NCBI GenBank assembly: GCA_024516155.1
Contig: JAJJXM010000007.1
Coordinates: forward strand, 868,001 to 932,000
Source of the DNA: Pyronema omphalodes
Lineage: Eukaryota; Ascomycota; Pezizomycetes; Pezizales; Pyronemataceae
Direction of reading: 5' to 3'
Length of the DNA: 64,000 nucleotides
A program made the translations under genes and the position numbers. The stretch's first letter is position 1. Every line of letters begins with the position of its first letter. Below, one piece after another: positions 30,174 through 42,900 of the stretch. The notes under the pieces are model-generated. The model was not told the DNA's origin. It searched no databases and saw only the letters and a list, made by a program, of their open reading frames with translations.

Positions 30174-32581
30174 AGAAAACCCTGTGAGAGGTCTACAGTG
30201 ATTCTGACGTGCAAACCGATTATCGAATGAGGCCTTTAGGGGCGAAATGCCATCAAACCATCTCGTAACGAGTTCCTGTCAAACTTTCCCTCAGGATATC
30301 GATCAGTAACAAATAACAGCTTCAATTCCATAAAGTAAAGCGAATGATTAGAGTCCTTGGGGTTCATGGGTTGTGACAACCTTAAACTATTCTTAAACGT
30401 CAAATGAAATATGGAAGAAGCCTTTATTAATTCATTAAACGTGAGCATTTGAATGGACGTTACTAGAGGCCCGGTTGAGTTTGGTAATCGGGATTAGCGA
30501 TACCATTATTATTTAACTGTCGATAGTTTCTCAGCGTGGTTCCACTACGCTACATCTTCCGGATTACACTCGTCTGCATACAGTAGCTGATGTAGATTGG
30601 TGCGGTAATCTGTGCCGGTGTGACTAATGAGCAGTACTCGATCTCATATTCCAAAGCCTACCAACCCATTAGTATTTGCCTGGCCCTATCCTTAAGATAC
30701 TCTTCGGGCGTAATTATAACACCGCCCATATTCCATCGCACACACATATGTTTCTGTAGAACCCGTCCCATGAACCGACGAAACATCAAAACGTCGTCTC
30801 CACCATCCACGACTGAACACCAATCAACTTCATTTCATCCTACAAAGGTCCTATAACTTATCAACATATACTCTTCTAGCCCAATTCCCTCTATATTCCA
30901 ACTTTCTCAATACCAGCTTGAATCGAGAACTCCGCAACATAATACAATTTAATAATTTCTATATATATATACAGCTTTACTAAATCTATAAATCTCGCAG
31001 TTTAGGGATTTTTCTTTTATACGAAAAAAAGCTGTAACCCCCATGATATTGAAGATCTACTTCCGGATGATCAAAAGATACCGGGGATGAAGTATGATGA
31101 GAAAAGGCCGGTACGACGACGAAGGTATGGTGTGTATAGCGAGGATATCGTGGTAGGTGTAGTCTAGCATATCATGACTAGAAAGCATAACCAGCATATC
31201 ACATCCCCCACATCCAATCCCAATCCCAATCCCATTCCCCAATCCCAATCCCCCCAGCTCCAGCTATACACCTCAAGTAAAGCCCGTTCCACTGTTACTA
31301 TCTTCAATATCGCAGGTTGTATAAACAAACATGGTCTATTTCGGATTACTGTTGGGGTGTGGTTTAGAAGGTTATCTTTCTGCGGTTGGGATGAGGTACT
31401 GGTGGTGATGAGGTACTGGTTATGGTGATGGTTATGGTGATGATTATGGTGATAGTTTAGAGAGTTAATAAGGGTAAAGGGAGAGGAAGGAGGAAGGAGG
31501 AAGTGAAAAAACAAGTGTTGTGGGGGTGGGGGGGGGGAGTGGGGAGTACGAGTAAATATGTACAACGAGTCACTATCTATGATGCAATGATTCTAGTTCT
31601 GTGGTAGCGATATTAATTACACATGACTTCGATAAAGGAAGTCATCGAATAGCCTAGCCCATATTTCCTTTTCTTTTCTTTCTTATCAACGCAACTTACC
31701 GGCGAACATAACACGACTGGTGGGTAGAATCTTAATCCCACTATGTTGATGCACTTCTGGAGTTTAATTGACAGTCATATCACCCGGAGTATACTTGAAT
31801 GTTGAAACATCAAAACATACGGAATGTAGAGATATATACGCAACCTTTATTCGACACCTTTAAAAAAAAACTCCTTATGAGTAGTATATAATATTTCATT
31901 CCCTTTATTCCATCTATCCATCCAACCAACCTTTCTCCTCCCCCCTCCCCCCCACGCCGCCTTCGCCCTTCTCCATCCAGCCATCCAGCCATACAGCTAT
32001 TCTCCTTCCCCATCACCCATCGCCAGTTTTCATTTATCAAGTATAAAGTGTCAAGCATAAAGTGAAAAGTAAAAGTATCAAAGTAATCACAACACAACAC
32101 AAAATATTTCTACAGCCACCTCTGTCTCAAAAAATATGTACATACAAAAGAAAAAGCTGCAACAGCAGCAGTAAAGTGACGATATCGGCACCTACGCGCC
32201 TAAAAAAAAGACGTTTCGTTGATAAGGGAAAAAGGAGAAAAAAATGAAAAAAAAGGAAAAGAAAAAACAATATTCCCACACTCTAACGCCATAAGATATC
32301 AATAACACAGTTGTAAAAAGCGCAAAAACCAACAAGCTAAAACAAAAAAACTCCATAAACCCCATAACAATGACCCTATGAAAAGGCTAACAAAAAGGAG
32401 AAAAAAAAAAAAAAAAAAAAACGACGTATGTCTCTTACAAGCGCCAATGCATGATAAAAAATCTCGATACAAGAAAAAAAACATTGGTGAACCACATTGG
32501 TGATTTGATCCACTATCGGTGATATCTTACAGTTTTACATGACAATCCCCTTGGTTAATTTATACTTCTAACAATAAACTC
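30174..32581. other. Gene-free stretch with simple repeats
   Basis: No gene seen. There are C-rich AATCCC units at about 31206-31252, a GGTTATGGTGAT repeat at about 31395-31455, and several A-runs near 32390-32420. The right end is the 3' flank of the WD40 gene. Confidence 0.55.
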
Positions 32582-34881
32582 TCAAATCTGTGACATTTGA
32601 ACTGTATTACACCTGCGAGAGGTTAGCTTTTGATTTTCCAATACCGGCTCGCCAGTAACTCCATGAGGAATAACAGAGGGGCAAACGTACTTAATACAAA
32701 CCAACCTATGTTCACCCTTTCTGTTGTGTTTCGCCTTAAAGGAGGTACTAAGACAATTCCTACACCTCATGGCTTCACCATCTGATTCCCCATCGCTGCT
32801 GTACACACTATCCTCCTCGTCGCTGATGACCAATGCGCTCCTATTAACTTTGGTGGCGACAGGTGATTCCTTCCTCAGTATGCTCTGTGCACTTCTAATG
32901 GAGTTCCTTTCCACAGATCCGTTACGAGGGTGGTATGACGGTTGTGGGGAGGGTTGCATTCGAGAAGGAATCGGTTTCAAGGAAGGACTGGTGCTGCGAC
33001 GTCTTCGGGATCCTGTGTCGGTTGCAAAAGATGCTCTACTTCTAATAGATGCATTTTCGAGGGAGTGAGTAGACGCAATACTCTGTCTCCAGCTGGCAAT
33101 TCTATCAGGAGAGCCATGATCTCTAAGCGAGGTTTTCCTGATAATTCCAGTACTGAGGCGTTTGGAAAGTGTGGATAAAGTATCCCAAGAATCTCCACGG
33201 CGTTTTCCTGCAGCACAGTCCTGTCTGAAAACCTTGATTCTACCGGCAGAATCAGCAGTGACGATGATGTTGCCATCTGGGTGCTGGGAGCGGCTGATCC
33301 ATCCCGAGCTAGCGGTCATGCGGGAATCCCGGTCGTGGCTGTGATCTTCGCCGGCGGTGCTAGGAGGGGCGGTCGTGCGGCGGGATGAAGTGATGGAGTT
33401 TGATCTGCTAACTAGCGTGACAGGAGGGGGGTTACAGAGATCGTACAAGGGATCGCCAGACTGTGCGAGGAGCTGGCGAGTCTTAACGGGGGCGATCAAT
33501 GCGGCGGTAACTGTTGTAGGATGAGCTGTAAAGAATTCTAAAGGACGTTTATCCTTCTTTTCAGTATCACCAGATTCGACATCCCAAATGTAAACCTTCT
33601 TATCTTCGCTACCACTGATGATGTATTTGTTGTCGTCAGAAAATGAGGCGAGGATTTGGCTGCAGTTGTTCTTGTTGCCTTTGAATTTGGATTCCAGCAT
33701 TTTGTCGCGAAGGTTGTACATGCGAACGCGGGAATCATTACTGGTAACAAGGATCTTGATTTCGCCACTGGGATCGTTAGGTGGAAACATGGCGGTTTCG
33801 ATACCGGTGATCTTGCTGCCCTTTGCGTTACGTCCGTGGGTCGATCTGACGTGCAACTGAGTGTTGTATTTAAGATTCTCAGTTTCGTAAAACAAACACA
33901 ACCCATTCAAACATCCCGCAATCGCCATTCTTCCGTCGGGAGTAAAGTTGACTGCAGTAATCAAGTCGGGAAGCTCCGCACAAAATGCAACGCTCTTATC
34001 CGGAATACTCCATAGTCTTAGCTTTGAATCGAGTGATCCGGCGAGGAAGAAACGGTCGTCTTTCGGATGGAACGCAATGGAAGTGACAAAATCGGGATGT
34101 CGAAAGCAGCACAGACATTCCTTCCTAGTGACATGCCACAACCGCACGGTCTTATCCATGGACGAGGACAGTAGGAAGTTGTTCTAAACGCAATTATCGA
34201 TTAGTGATGTCACACAAGTGATAGAATAGTAGTATAGTAATCGATAACCTACCTTGCTCCAACTAAGCGATAAAACCTCCGCAGTGTGACCGTGATACTC
34301 GTGGATCGGTTGCGACAAAAACACAGGCGCGTTAAGCCTTACACCTTGTCCGTCTGCACCGGCGTTTGGGTCATAAGCAGCATCTTCTCCCTGCTCGTGA
34401 GTAGCACGGTCCGCGTGCGAGCTCAGAACTTGCCATACGCGAACCACCGCATCCTGACCTGCAGCAGCAAGGTAGCGTCCATCATTGCTAAACTTCATCG
34501 TCCAAATAGCCCTCGACGGACCCCGAGGGGGACCTGCCACAAACGATGTCGTGCTTTCGGCGGGTTGCGGTGGTAGAACATCGTTGGCAGATGATGCTGG
34601 ACTCTGAGATCCGTACAACTCTTGTGCGAGGAAGGTTTGGTTGAAGTCGCGGTTGGGCTTTTGGTGGGTATGGACCTGTTCCAATCAGCTTCTGAATAAA
34701 TATAGCATCAAGTGGGGAAGATAATATGTACCCGGATGTACTTTGGTGGAGCAGGGAAGGTGGGCGTGAAACCGATCGGCTGGGAGAACACAGCGGCGTC
34801 CATTCCCTCAGTTCTATGGTCACCACCCGGTGATTCGCACTCGTCTTCTTCTTCGATTGTGTTCTTCTTTTTAGAACCCAT
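32582..34881 (-). CDS. WD40-repeat protein of the WDR44/Dgr2 type with C-terminal zinc ribbon
   Basis: Inferred exons are 34881-34732, 34675-34253, 34183-32691 and 32612-32582, all in phase, giving 698 aa. The N-terminus is lysine/acid-rich (MGSKKKNTIEEED) and leads to the signature region RVHTHQKPNRDFNQTFLAQE. WD repeats follow (IWTMKFSNDGRYLAAAGQD..VRVWQV; SMDKTVRLWHV; AGSLDSKLRLWSI; VTSNDSRVRMYNL; SGSEDKKVYIWDV) and then a Ser-rich tail. Removing the last 78-nt intron (GTACGT donor, GCTAACC branch) joins LVCIK to CNTVQ, completing two CxxC pairs (Cys665/668 and Cys687/690), a probable zinc ribbon. Family members act in trafficking and stress-related scaffolding; the exact role here is unknown. 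The small last intron is in frame, so its retention would still give an open product but without the second CxxC. Confidence 0.88.
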
Positions 34882-35254
34882 GATGCGGCTGAGAAATGAT
34901 ACACCCTTTCTAAAGTTTTATTAAGGACTTGTTGTCAGCTGTATGCACTTTTTGTATGGTAGTTTCGGGATGAAATCCATCCGGCTGCATATTGGTCTTG
35001 CCTAGAATAATAACTGGATGATAATACTTTTTAACACTCCCCTGCATTTGTGCCCCCCCTCTCGTAGAAAGATCATTGTTCTGCCTGGCCACCCCATTAA
35101 CTACATCTTGATCACCTGCAGTCGCGGCTTCTCGGAGGGTTTTCGGAAGCAAGTTTTCTGAGCCGGTTCTCTGGAGAATGGCATTCGTGACGGGATCGGT
35201 TGTGTTTTCTCTATGAAGCGAAGCGACTCTTCGATGTGCGGCATGACCTGTAGC

Positions 35255-36991
35255 TCATTGGATAAGATTAGCGCGAGAGCTCGGACGCCGGATTGCGCAG
35301 CAGCGTGGAAGGCGACGCGAAGCAGCGTGCAGAGCGACATGCACGATCGCAAAGCCCATCAGCAACGCGAAACGAGCAACACTTGCGACGCCTACAACAA
35401 GGCGGTGAAACCTACTGTCTTTTCTATCCGTGCTAGACCTCAAACTATCGGCGGTCGGCGACATAGCACCTTGCGAGTCCATATCGCTCATGTCGACCAT
35501 TGACCTCGGAGTTCCCGGATCGATATGTTGTTGCGCGTTGTGATTCTTTGCGTTCTTTAACGTAGGTAAACTCAGAGTTAATGTTGTCGTCATTTCCCTC
35601 TTATTTCCGTTCGCTTCCCCGTCGTTCTTCGTCGTCTCTGTTATCGTAATGGTACTTGTAGTCGTGGAAGTTGTCGTGGAGTTCAGCGATAAAGTACTGG
35701 ACTTCTTAGAGCTGGTGGCGGAGCAGTTGTTGCTATTAGGAGATAAGTAACCCCCAAAATCCTTTGCAAGATCCCGAAACCAATGCCAATGCTTTAGCTT
35801 ATGCTTTTTCGCAGTATTTCTTATAGTCCTAAGCAGAGTCGCGATGAGTAGTAAAAGCGGTATCAAGAACAAAAGCGCATTCAGCGGGGTGAAATCGGTA
35901 AAGTGGTTATGGTGGTGACGTTCGGCCGTAACAGACGTGATAGCGGTGGAAGCGGATGTAGTATCGAAACCTTTCGCGGGGAAAGCGATGGCAGTGGTGA
36001 CAGTAGTCGTAGAAGTGTAAGTGGAGGTGGAGATGGAAGTATCGGTGAATGTATCCTGTTTCCTTCGGCGTTCGTATGCTGTTCCTGATCGTAATTTTTC
36101 CCGTCCTTGTCTGCGCACCCTCAGCTCTGGTTGCGCCTGGCTCTGTCTATCGGCATCTGGTGGATCAAGAAACGATCCCTCCTGTCCCTGTGTATGGAAA
36201 GATGAGTTAACCTTTTTAGAAATAGTACAAAACGTGTTAACTTTTATGGGAAACGGTGTTAACTTCTTGGGAATAGTTTAAGGTATGTTAACCCTTTTAG
36301 TAATAGATCGATAAGAGGCGCATGCACGTCATCGCACACGAGCGAAGGGAAGCCGAGAGACCCAAGAGATGCCCAACCAATGGGAGTTCAACCAGGGAAG
36401 TTGGGCCGAGGATCTGCCAAGCCAAATGGACAGCCAATCTACTGCCAAAGCTGCCAAAGCTGGTCAAGGGCAGGGAGGGAGGGAGGGCGGGCGGGACTGG
36501 GAGGGGGCGCGGAGGCGGGGGAGAGCAGTGGAGGCGGGGCAGACGTGGGAGGCGTGGGAGGCGGTGTGAAAAACACAATAAAGGAAGGAGGACACTTGGG
36601 CAGAATGCGAGGCAGAGAGGGGCAAGAGCTCGCTATCAACGGCGAACAGACAACCAACGTAAGGCAGAAGAGAATGAAGAACCCATGAATAAGCCATCAA
36701 GTCAGCACGAACCAGCAACCACAGGCAACGGGTTCATAGCAAAGCAAGCAGCAAAGCAAAGCAAGCAAAGCAGTCAGCCGGAGACGGTTCACCGAACCAT
36801 CCCTCCAAATGTCAACTCAGCCTGCCCACCGAGAAAATCTCAATCAGGCCTCCTTCCAGAAACAAAAATTGAAGAAAAAAACCGAAAAACACAAGATAAA
36901 AACAAAATCTAAAAATACTTACATCTGGTGGTTCCAACACCTCTTGTATGTTGGCTATCGTTGAAGTTGAAAACATCGGTGGTTGCATCAT
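35255..36991 (-). CDS. Ser/Thr-rich protein with two hydrophobic helices (about 333 aa), unknown
   Basis: Exon 1 (36991-36923) encodes MMQPPMFSTSTIANIQ..LEPPD and ends in GTAAGT. Exon 2 (36187-35255) begins GQEGSFLDPPDADR after an ACACAG acceptor, and the phases match. The intron of about 735 nt is unusually long for this window. The product has a Thr/Ser-rich region, a helix at about 126-143 (ALLFLIPLLLLIATLL), a Ser/Thr/Asn-rich loop and a second hydrophobic segment near the C-terminus (VARFALLMGFAIVHVAL). The C-terminus is uncertain. A possible intron (GTGCAT to CTACAG, with a CGCTAAT branch site) would replace the last 29 residues with a tail starting VMPHIEESLRF and ending near 35101. 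No named family recognised. Confidence 0.6.
36206..36292. repeat. GTTAAC-centred direct repeat in the first intron of the 36991 gene
   Basis: Four GTTAAC sites at 36206, 36236, 36258 and 36287, each followed by (C/T)TTTT(A/T)G or CTTCTTGG and GAAATAGT-like sequence. Spacing is 22-30 bp. Confidence 0.65.
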
Positions 36992-39900
36992 TAGATCACG
37001 GGGAAACCCGCTGATCGAATGAGTCTGATAAACAGTTTAGAAAACAAGGCGTTATGTCGCTGAATCCAGTGAATCCCAATATCCAAGCTGAAGTGCAAAC
37101 AGCAAGTTAGATATCCAGCGGGGAATCAAAGGCGAGGTCCGTTATGATGTTTTGGCTCGGTAGAGTATTGATGATGGTGACGATGTGCCCAGCGATGGTC
37201 GAGGGAGTCGATAAAAATAAACGAGCGAGAAAGTATTGTACCGTGAGCGTGTGAGTACTGGGTCGCAACCAACCTTTTAGGTATCCTTTCTATTGCAGGG
37301 GACAAGACAGACAGATGACAGATGCGGTATCTTATGGGTGACAGATGAAAGCGCACCAAAGGCATCAAGGGCGCAGGTTTCTTTTCGGTATTTTCGGATT
37401 CGGAGAACTACAATTATCAATCCTCCGAGACTCCAAAAAATCAGAAAAGGAAAGAAAAAAAAATCGACCAAAATAACGGCGGAATCCCGGGATTGATTAC
37501 ATGACGAAACTTTAACTCCTCCGTCCGACAGATCGTTCTTTCGTTTATTTTCCTCCGCCGGGGGGGGGGGGGGGGGGGTGGTGTTCAAAATTCTAGGCTG
37601 CCGTTTTTCTCCCTTTGCTGAATAAAGGAATAAAAGCACCAATTCGTAAAAAAAAAACAGTCGTTAACGTTATTCTAATGCTGCAAATTCCTCGTCGTCG
37701 GAGTAGCCGGAGCAGAAGACTGAAGACTGAAGACTGAAGACTGGATTCGGCGTTCGGAATCTCCTCTATCCGTCCTTAATCACCGGTTGTGTTGTTGTGT
37801 CTCTCGCTGAATCTCGCAGTCTCGCTAAATACCGATGCTTGTGACACATCCACCATACACTCTCCCCTGGGGATCACTGTTCTGTTATAGTACAGACCGT
37901 CGAAAATGCGCCTTGTGGGGATTTTTTTTGCATCGACTGACTGTGAGCACTGTGAGCACTATGTGTGTGGGTGTGTGTATGTAGGGGTCAATGGTCAGTG
38001 GTCACATCCACCATACATAGCAATCCGGTCCATCACAATCCACAATTCTTCAGTGGCTCTACTCAACTGTATATATTGCAGCATACTGACAGTATATACA
38101 TAGATACATATAGACCCAGCAAAAGAATAATCCATGGTCATATTTTTATTTAATTGGTTCACATAACCCCCCTCCTTAGACCTTACACCTGGCACCGGCG
38201 AAATCAAATTCCGAAAGCGCGCAGCAAGAACAATAGTTTTTTTTTTTTGTGGCTTATGCTTGGATGCTGAAATGGGATGCTTAGATTCTTAGACGGGATG
38301 CTTGGACAACACACGAATCACGAAATGGTGGAGTAACTGGAGTTACTGTACATACATCATCATCATACTCAAGAGGGTGATGCGGGGTGAAATTTTGAAC
38401 CCTTTGAAGTTTGAACCCTTGATATGGCGCCAGGTGCCCTAGTTTTTAGTCCGTATTTACTCCGCCGCCCGCTATGGAACTAAGGTGGTCAACTCATGTA
38501 GGCAATGGGCATGTATGCTGATACGACCGCTTCTCGGCGCCACCGAGAAATGTTGAAAGTTGAAAGTTCAAACACAGCACAGCACAGCACAACACGGGAA
38601 ACGGGATGCCGCCACTACAATGCAACGCAAAGACTGAAGATTCTGGCAGTTTAAGAAGCCCAATTGATAACATGAAATCATTCTTAAGGCTCGCAGTCTG
38701 CAGATTCGTTGTGTATACATATTATGATGAACCGTCCCCCGGGCTCCCATAGATGAAGGTTCAGCCACAAGATCGTTACTGATGGCGATTTGGAAGCCAA
38801 GTGATGATGAAATTACAATCAAGAACCATCAAGTAAGAACTAGAACAATCCATCGTATACCGCCATACCACCATTTGGCACGGCACCATCACCATCATAC
38901 ATATCCCACCAGCACCGTAGCAAAATGGCCCACCAATTTAGAGCACTATCTAGTATCTGTACCCCGCATCTCGGCGGATCTTTATGTCATCTATACATCG
39001 AGACTTGCCTCTGGTTTTCAGGCGTTGAGGTTCAACAGCATCGATGTCATTGGTATGATACTATGGGCTTTGGAATAATGAGTGTAGAAATAAAACCATC
39101 CGACGAGGAATAGAAAATACTCCGACCGACTGACTCCGACCAACGTCCGAAATGCAGAGATTTGAAATACAAGGAAAATATAGAAAGAAAGCTGGCTTCT
39201 GGCTTCTGGCTTACATAAACAAAAACATCAAGCATCGGTCGGGGCTGGTTCTAGTTCTGGTGTTTGTAATTACACATACATGATGCATACATATAAAGCA
39301 CCGATTCGAATTCATTAAAAGTATCCATACGGAGCCATGATATCTTCGAACCATTGTCACAGGTACGGGAAGTACAGGGTTTGAATCTACGGAGGCATAT
39401 CGGCAAATCATCGATATGAGTATTCAGGCTACCCTCGGCGACAGATGTTTTCCAGTCTTCAGCGGGTGAACCGTGATGCCGATAATTATTTTCGTTGAAT
39501 TGACAGGATAGGGTGATTCAATATTTATAAGGCTTGAATTGTTCAACATCAATGGCTATCTAGAGACTATGTATAGTAACCCCTCCCTCCACCTCCCCTA
39601 CCGCCTCTTCCATCATACATAAGCACCTCTATCTATTTTCTCTATTCAAATCTTCAATTCAAGCCACATCAGGTTCGCAAATGCCAAGTTCAAAAGTTCG
39701 CAAGTGTCAAATGCAAAAGACAGATCGTCACCGGGATCTATAGTATCCGGTGGCCGAGCGCGAATCCCGATATCATGATTGGCGTTCCATAGTCCATACG
39801 TTTGTCTCTGGCCGGAAACTATGGTGGATATTCATACGGCACCATAGACATACATAACTAGTCTATATCCACCCTTACTTTAACTTAAATATTGGAGGTT

Positions 39901-42900
39901 TGATTCGTTGAGCTATGGAACGGATAGTGTTGTATCCGACGCCTTGGGCTGGTTGTTGGACCAATTACAGCTGGGTTGGGAGTCAGGGTTATTCGGAATT
40001 GAACCTTTGAAGCATGAAATGGAGTAGAGTAGAGTTCGGAGGGCTGTTGTTTTGTTGTGTAGAGATGGAAGAGTCTGAAGAGGGATTTGGATATGGATGT
40101 GGGTATGGGTATGGAAGTTCTTTGGTTGTAAAAGCTAGATTGGATCATATCGGTTAAGAGATATGGTACTTCGGCAGCTTTGGTATGGGCTCTAGAGATG
40201 GAATGATGATATTTGACATCGATTTGAATTGTAGATTGTGGTTTTAGGTATGAACGATAAACGAAATATTTGCCAACGGTCCAAGTAGCTCGATGATAGT
40301 TCACACCCCCCCCCCCCCCCTTCTCTTAGAGTATGTACAGCTGTCATTCTCTTACTTCCAGAATAATACACTTCCATCAAAAAAAAGCTTCTAGATCGCC
40401 ATGTAGGTGGAGTTTTGTAACTGCACTTTATGAATCATACATTCTGTATGTCTTATCCATAATTTTACATGGCTTTCCCTGTAGGTAAGTTAAGTAAGTG
40501 CAATCAGTACTGGCTGCAAGGAATCCTATGTGCAAATTTGCAGATTCTTATCAAGAGGCAAAATTAGTTTCTGAATATGATTGGAAAGTGATTCTGGAAG
40601 CGAGGATATATGAGGTTCTCTGAATCCATGTCAAGTTTGCAGGATGATATCGGCTCGGAGGTTTCAGAATATTCGATATCGGAATTCCCTCACCCCAACC
40701 CAAAGAAAAGGCAAGATATGTTTTGCAGGTGCTGAAGTTTGGAATATCCAAGATTCCAAGCTTCTTTTATGTATTTGCCCTCAGTAAGTCCATGCGTTCA
40801 CAAAACCGCAAACAGAGCTTACCGCAGATCGTTCACAATACTGCACCCACTAATTTTTTTTTTCAGCACATGCCAAATTTCAAACACCTTTAATTCACCA
40901 ACTTCATTCACTTTTTATCTCAGCCTCAAGCAAGGTGCAGTGTGCACCAAAGTTCCATTCCATCATCTTGCTGTGCTGTCAAACCTAGCGGCCGGTCTCC
41001 CTTCAAAAATCCCAAGTTACGTTACCCGAGCCGAACCCATGATCCCAGCCAAGCCCCACCGTATAATCCCGGTACTGAGCATGGTGTCAACGGTCAATCC
41101 CCGAACAAAACCTTTAACCCGGTATCCCGGCGTGACATGATCCCGTCCCTAGTTTTCCACGCGGATCCCCTGGCTAGTGGCGGGTACCGAAAATTCCGAC
41201 GCCATGACAGGAGCACCTGCCACCGGTTGACCGTTGGATATTTGCTTGTGATTTTCGTGATTTTCCGCATGGAAAATTCCATAGCTAACGGTGCAGATTG
41301 TGACATCGCAAGTAAATTTAAGGAGGAATTATATACGTATACATATCATGAAAGCGATGTCGTCCACTTTAGAAGTTTCCAAGACTTCCGATGTTCTGAA
41401 TGGTACCCCAAGGACCATGAAGACGTCTTCACGAAGTCTCAGAGGATCTCCATAGACAACGCTAGAAGACTCCATAAATCACGACCCCGCTTTGAATTCT
41501 TCAAAATCGAAAATTTAATTCGAACTAAGCAGCGCCAAGATATATAAATTAATACGTTAGTTCGTCCAGTCAAAGGCAGTTTTCACCACCACCGACTTTG
41601 CCATTGATTTCGGAGTCATATATTTTGCATAAACCTCACTGGTCAGTATAATGCTCAAATTTGAATCGGCATACCGCTGGCGGCGAGACGGGTTGTAGTC
41701 ATCCGTATTCTATACTGGTGAGGCATCTATGAGTACATACATACATTTCTCCGAGGCCCGGTATATTATCGTCGTCGCTGTGGCCGAAAATTGACCGCTT
41801 GTACTTGGGTGTTAGAGTTATGAATGGGCAGCTAGGCTGATGGGAAAAAAATTATCGTTAGCTTTCTCGTGTTGGGTGATAGATTAGTATACTGTAGAAG
41901 ATTCGGTATGTTTTTATTTACACTGGTAAACGATGAAGTTTTATGAAACTTTCCCACAGCTCCCAAGCTTGGTGAAACGTGCTGAAATCGTAACTTGTGG
42001 TACGTTTCACACATCTGTTGTGACAGTGTCTTAATCCTGCAGTCGTTAACGGAATTTTGGAGCCTCAAATCTGCCGAAGTTCTTGGTAAAGTTTAAATAT
42101 TAGCCGACTTTGTATACTGTACTACAGAACCAGGAACGAAGATGTAATGATTAAGCCTCATTCAACTGCTGGCACTGTGAGAAAACTACTGTCTACAGCT
42201 AAAGAAAAAATGTTCGTCCAAATCCTCCGGTTTACAAACGCATGAGAACATTGCCAGTATCCCGCCCGTTTTCGTATTCCGAAGATTTGAAACTAGAAAC
42301 ATCGATTTCGAGATCAATCTATTAAATTCCCCGATTTTTGGAAGGTACAACAAGGAAGTTCTATGTCACGCGTCAACAATACGAGTACCTTATGATACAT
42401 ACCCTGTACTTCGGACACCGAGGTTACGCCGACCCCGACATGCATGAAAGCATGATTCAACGTTTGTAGACGAGGGTATATAACGCTCTGAGTTCTCGGT
42501 TAATTAAACTAATGCGTCATGTAAATTCCCGGGTCTGCTCTTCGTTGCCCTTAACTGTTGATTAAGCTTGTTTTCCGTATTCGTAGCTGGGTACGTATGA
42601 GGATACGTATAAGGATACGTATAAGGATACGACGTAAGTTGATACCTTATATGCACCATACGCGGCCGAACTCGTATGCATGGAAGACGTAACAGAATAC
42701 GTATATCAAGGTACCATCAACATACCTCACCCGTTACAGAATGAAGTTGTTGTTCATTCCACGCAAGACTCAACTGAAATTTGATGCCTAATAGCATTCC
42801 CCAGATCTCCGTCTGTAGACCCAATCATCCCTTTCATTGCCGCGTGTACTATTCGCCTCCCTCAACCATCGACCAGTAACGCCATGCGTAACTCCTCAAC

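Noticed and set aside
36322..36912. 196-codon plus-strand frame rich in Gly/Arg
   Set aside because: Lies inside the inferred first intron of the 36991 gene over a purine-rich repeat; no domain or promoter signal.
40942..41547. 201-codon plus-strand frame
   Set aside because: Opens with GTG rather than ATG, has no signal peptide, domain or leader; could be an eroded gene but is unsupported.
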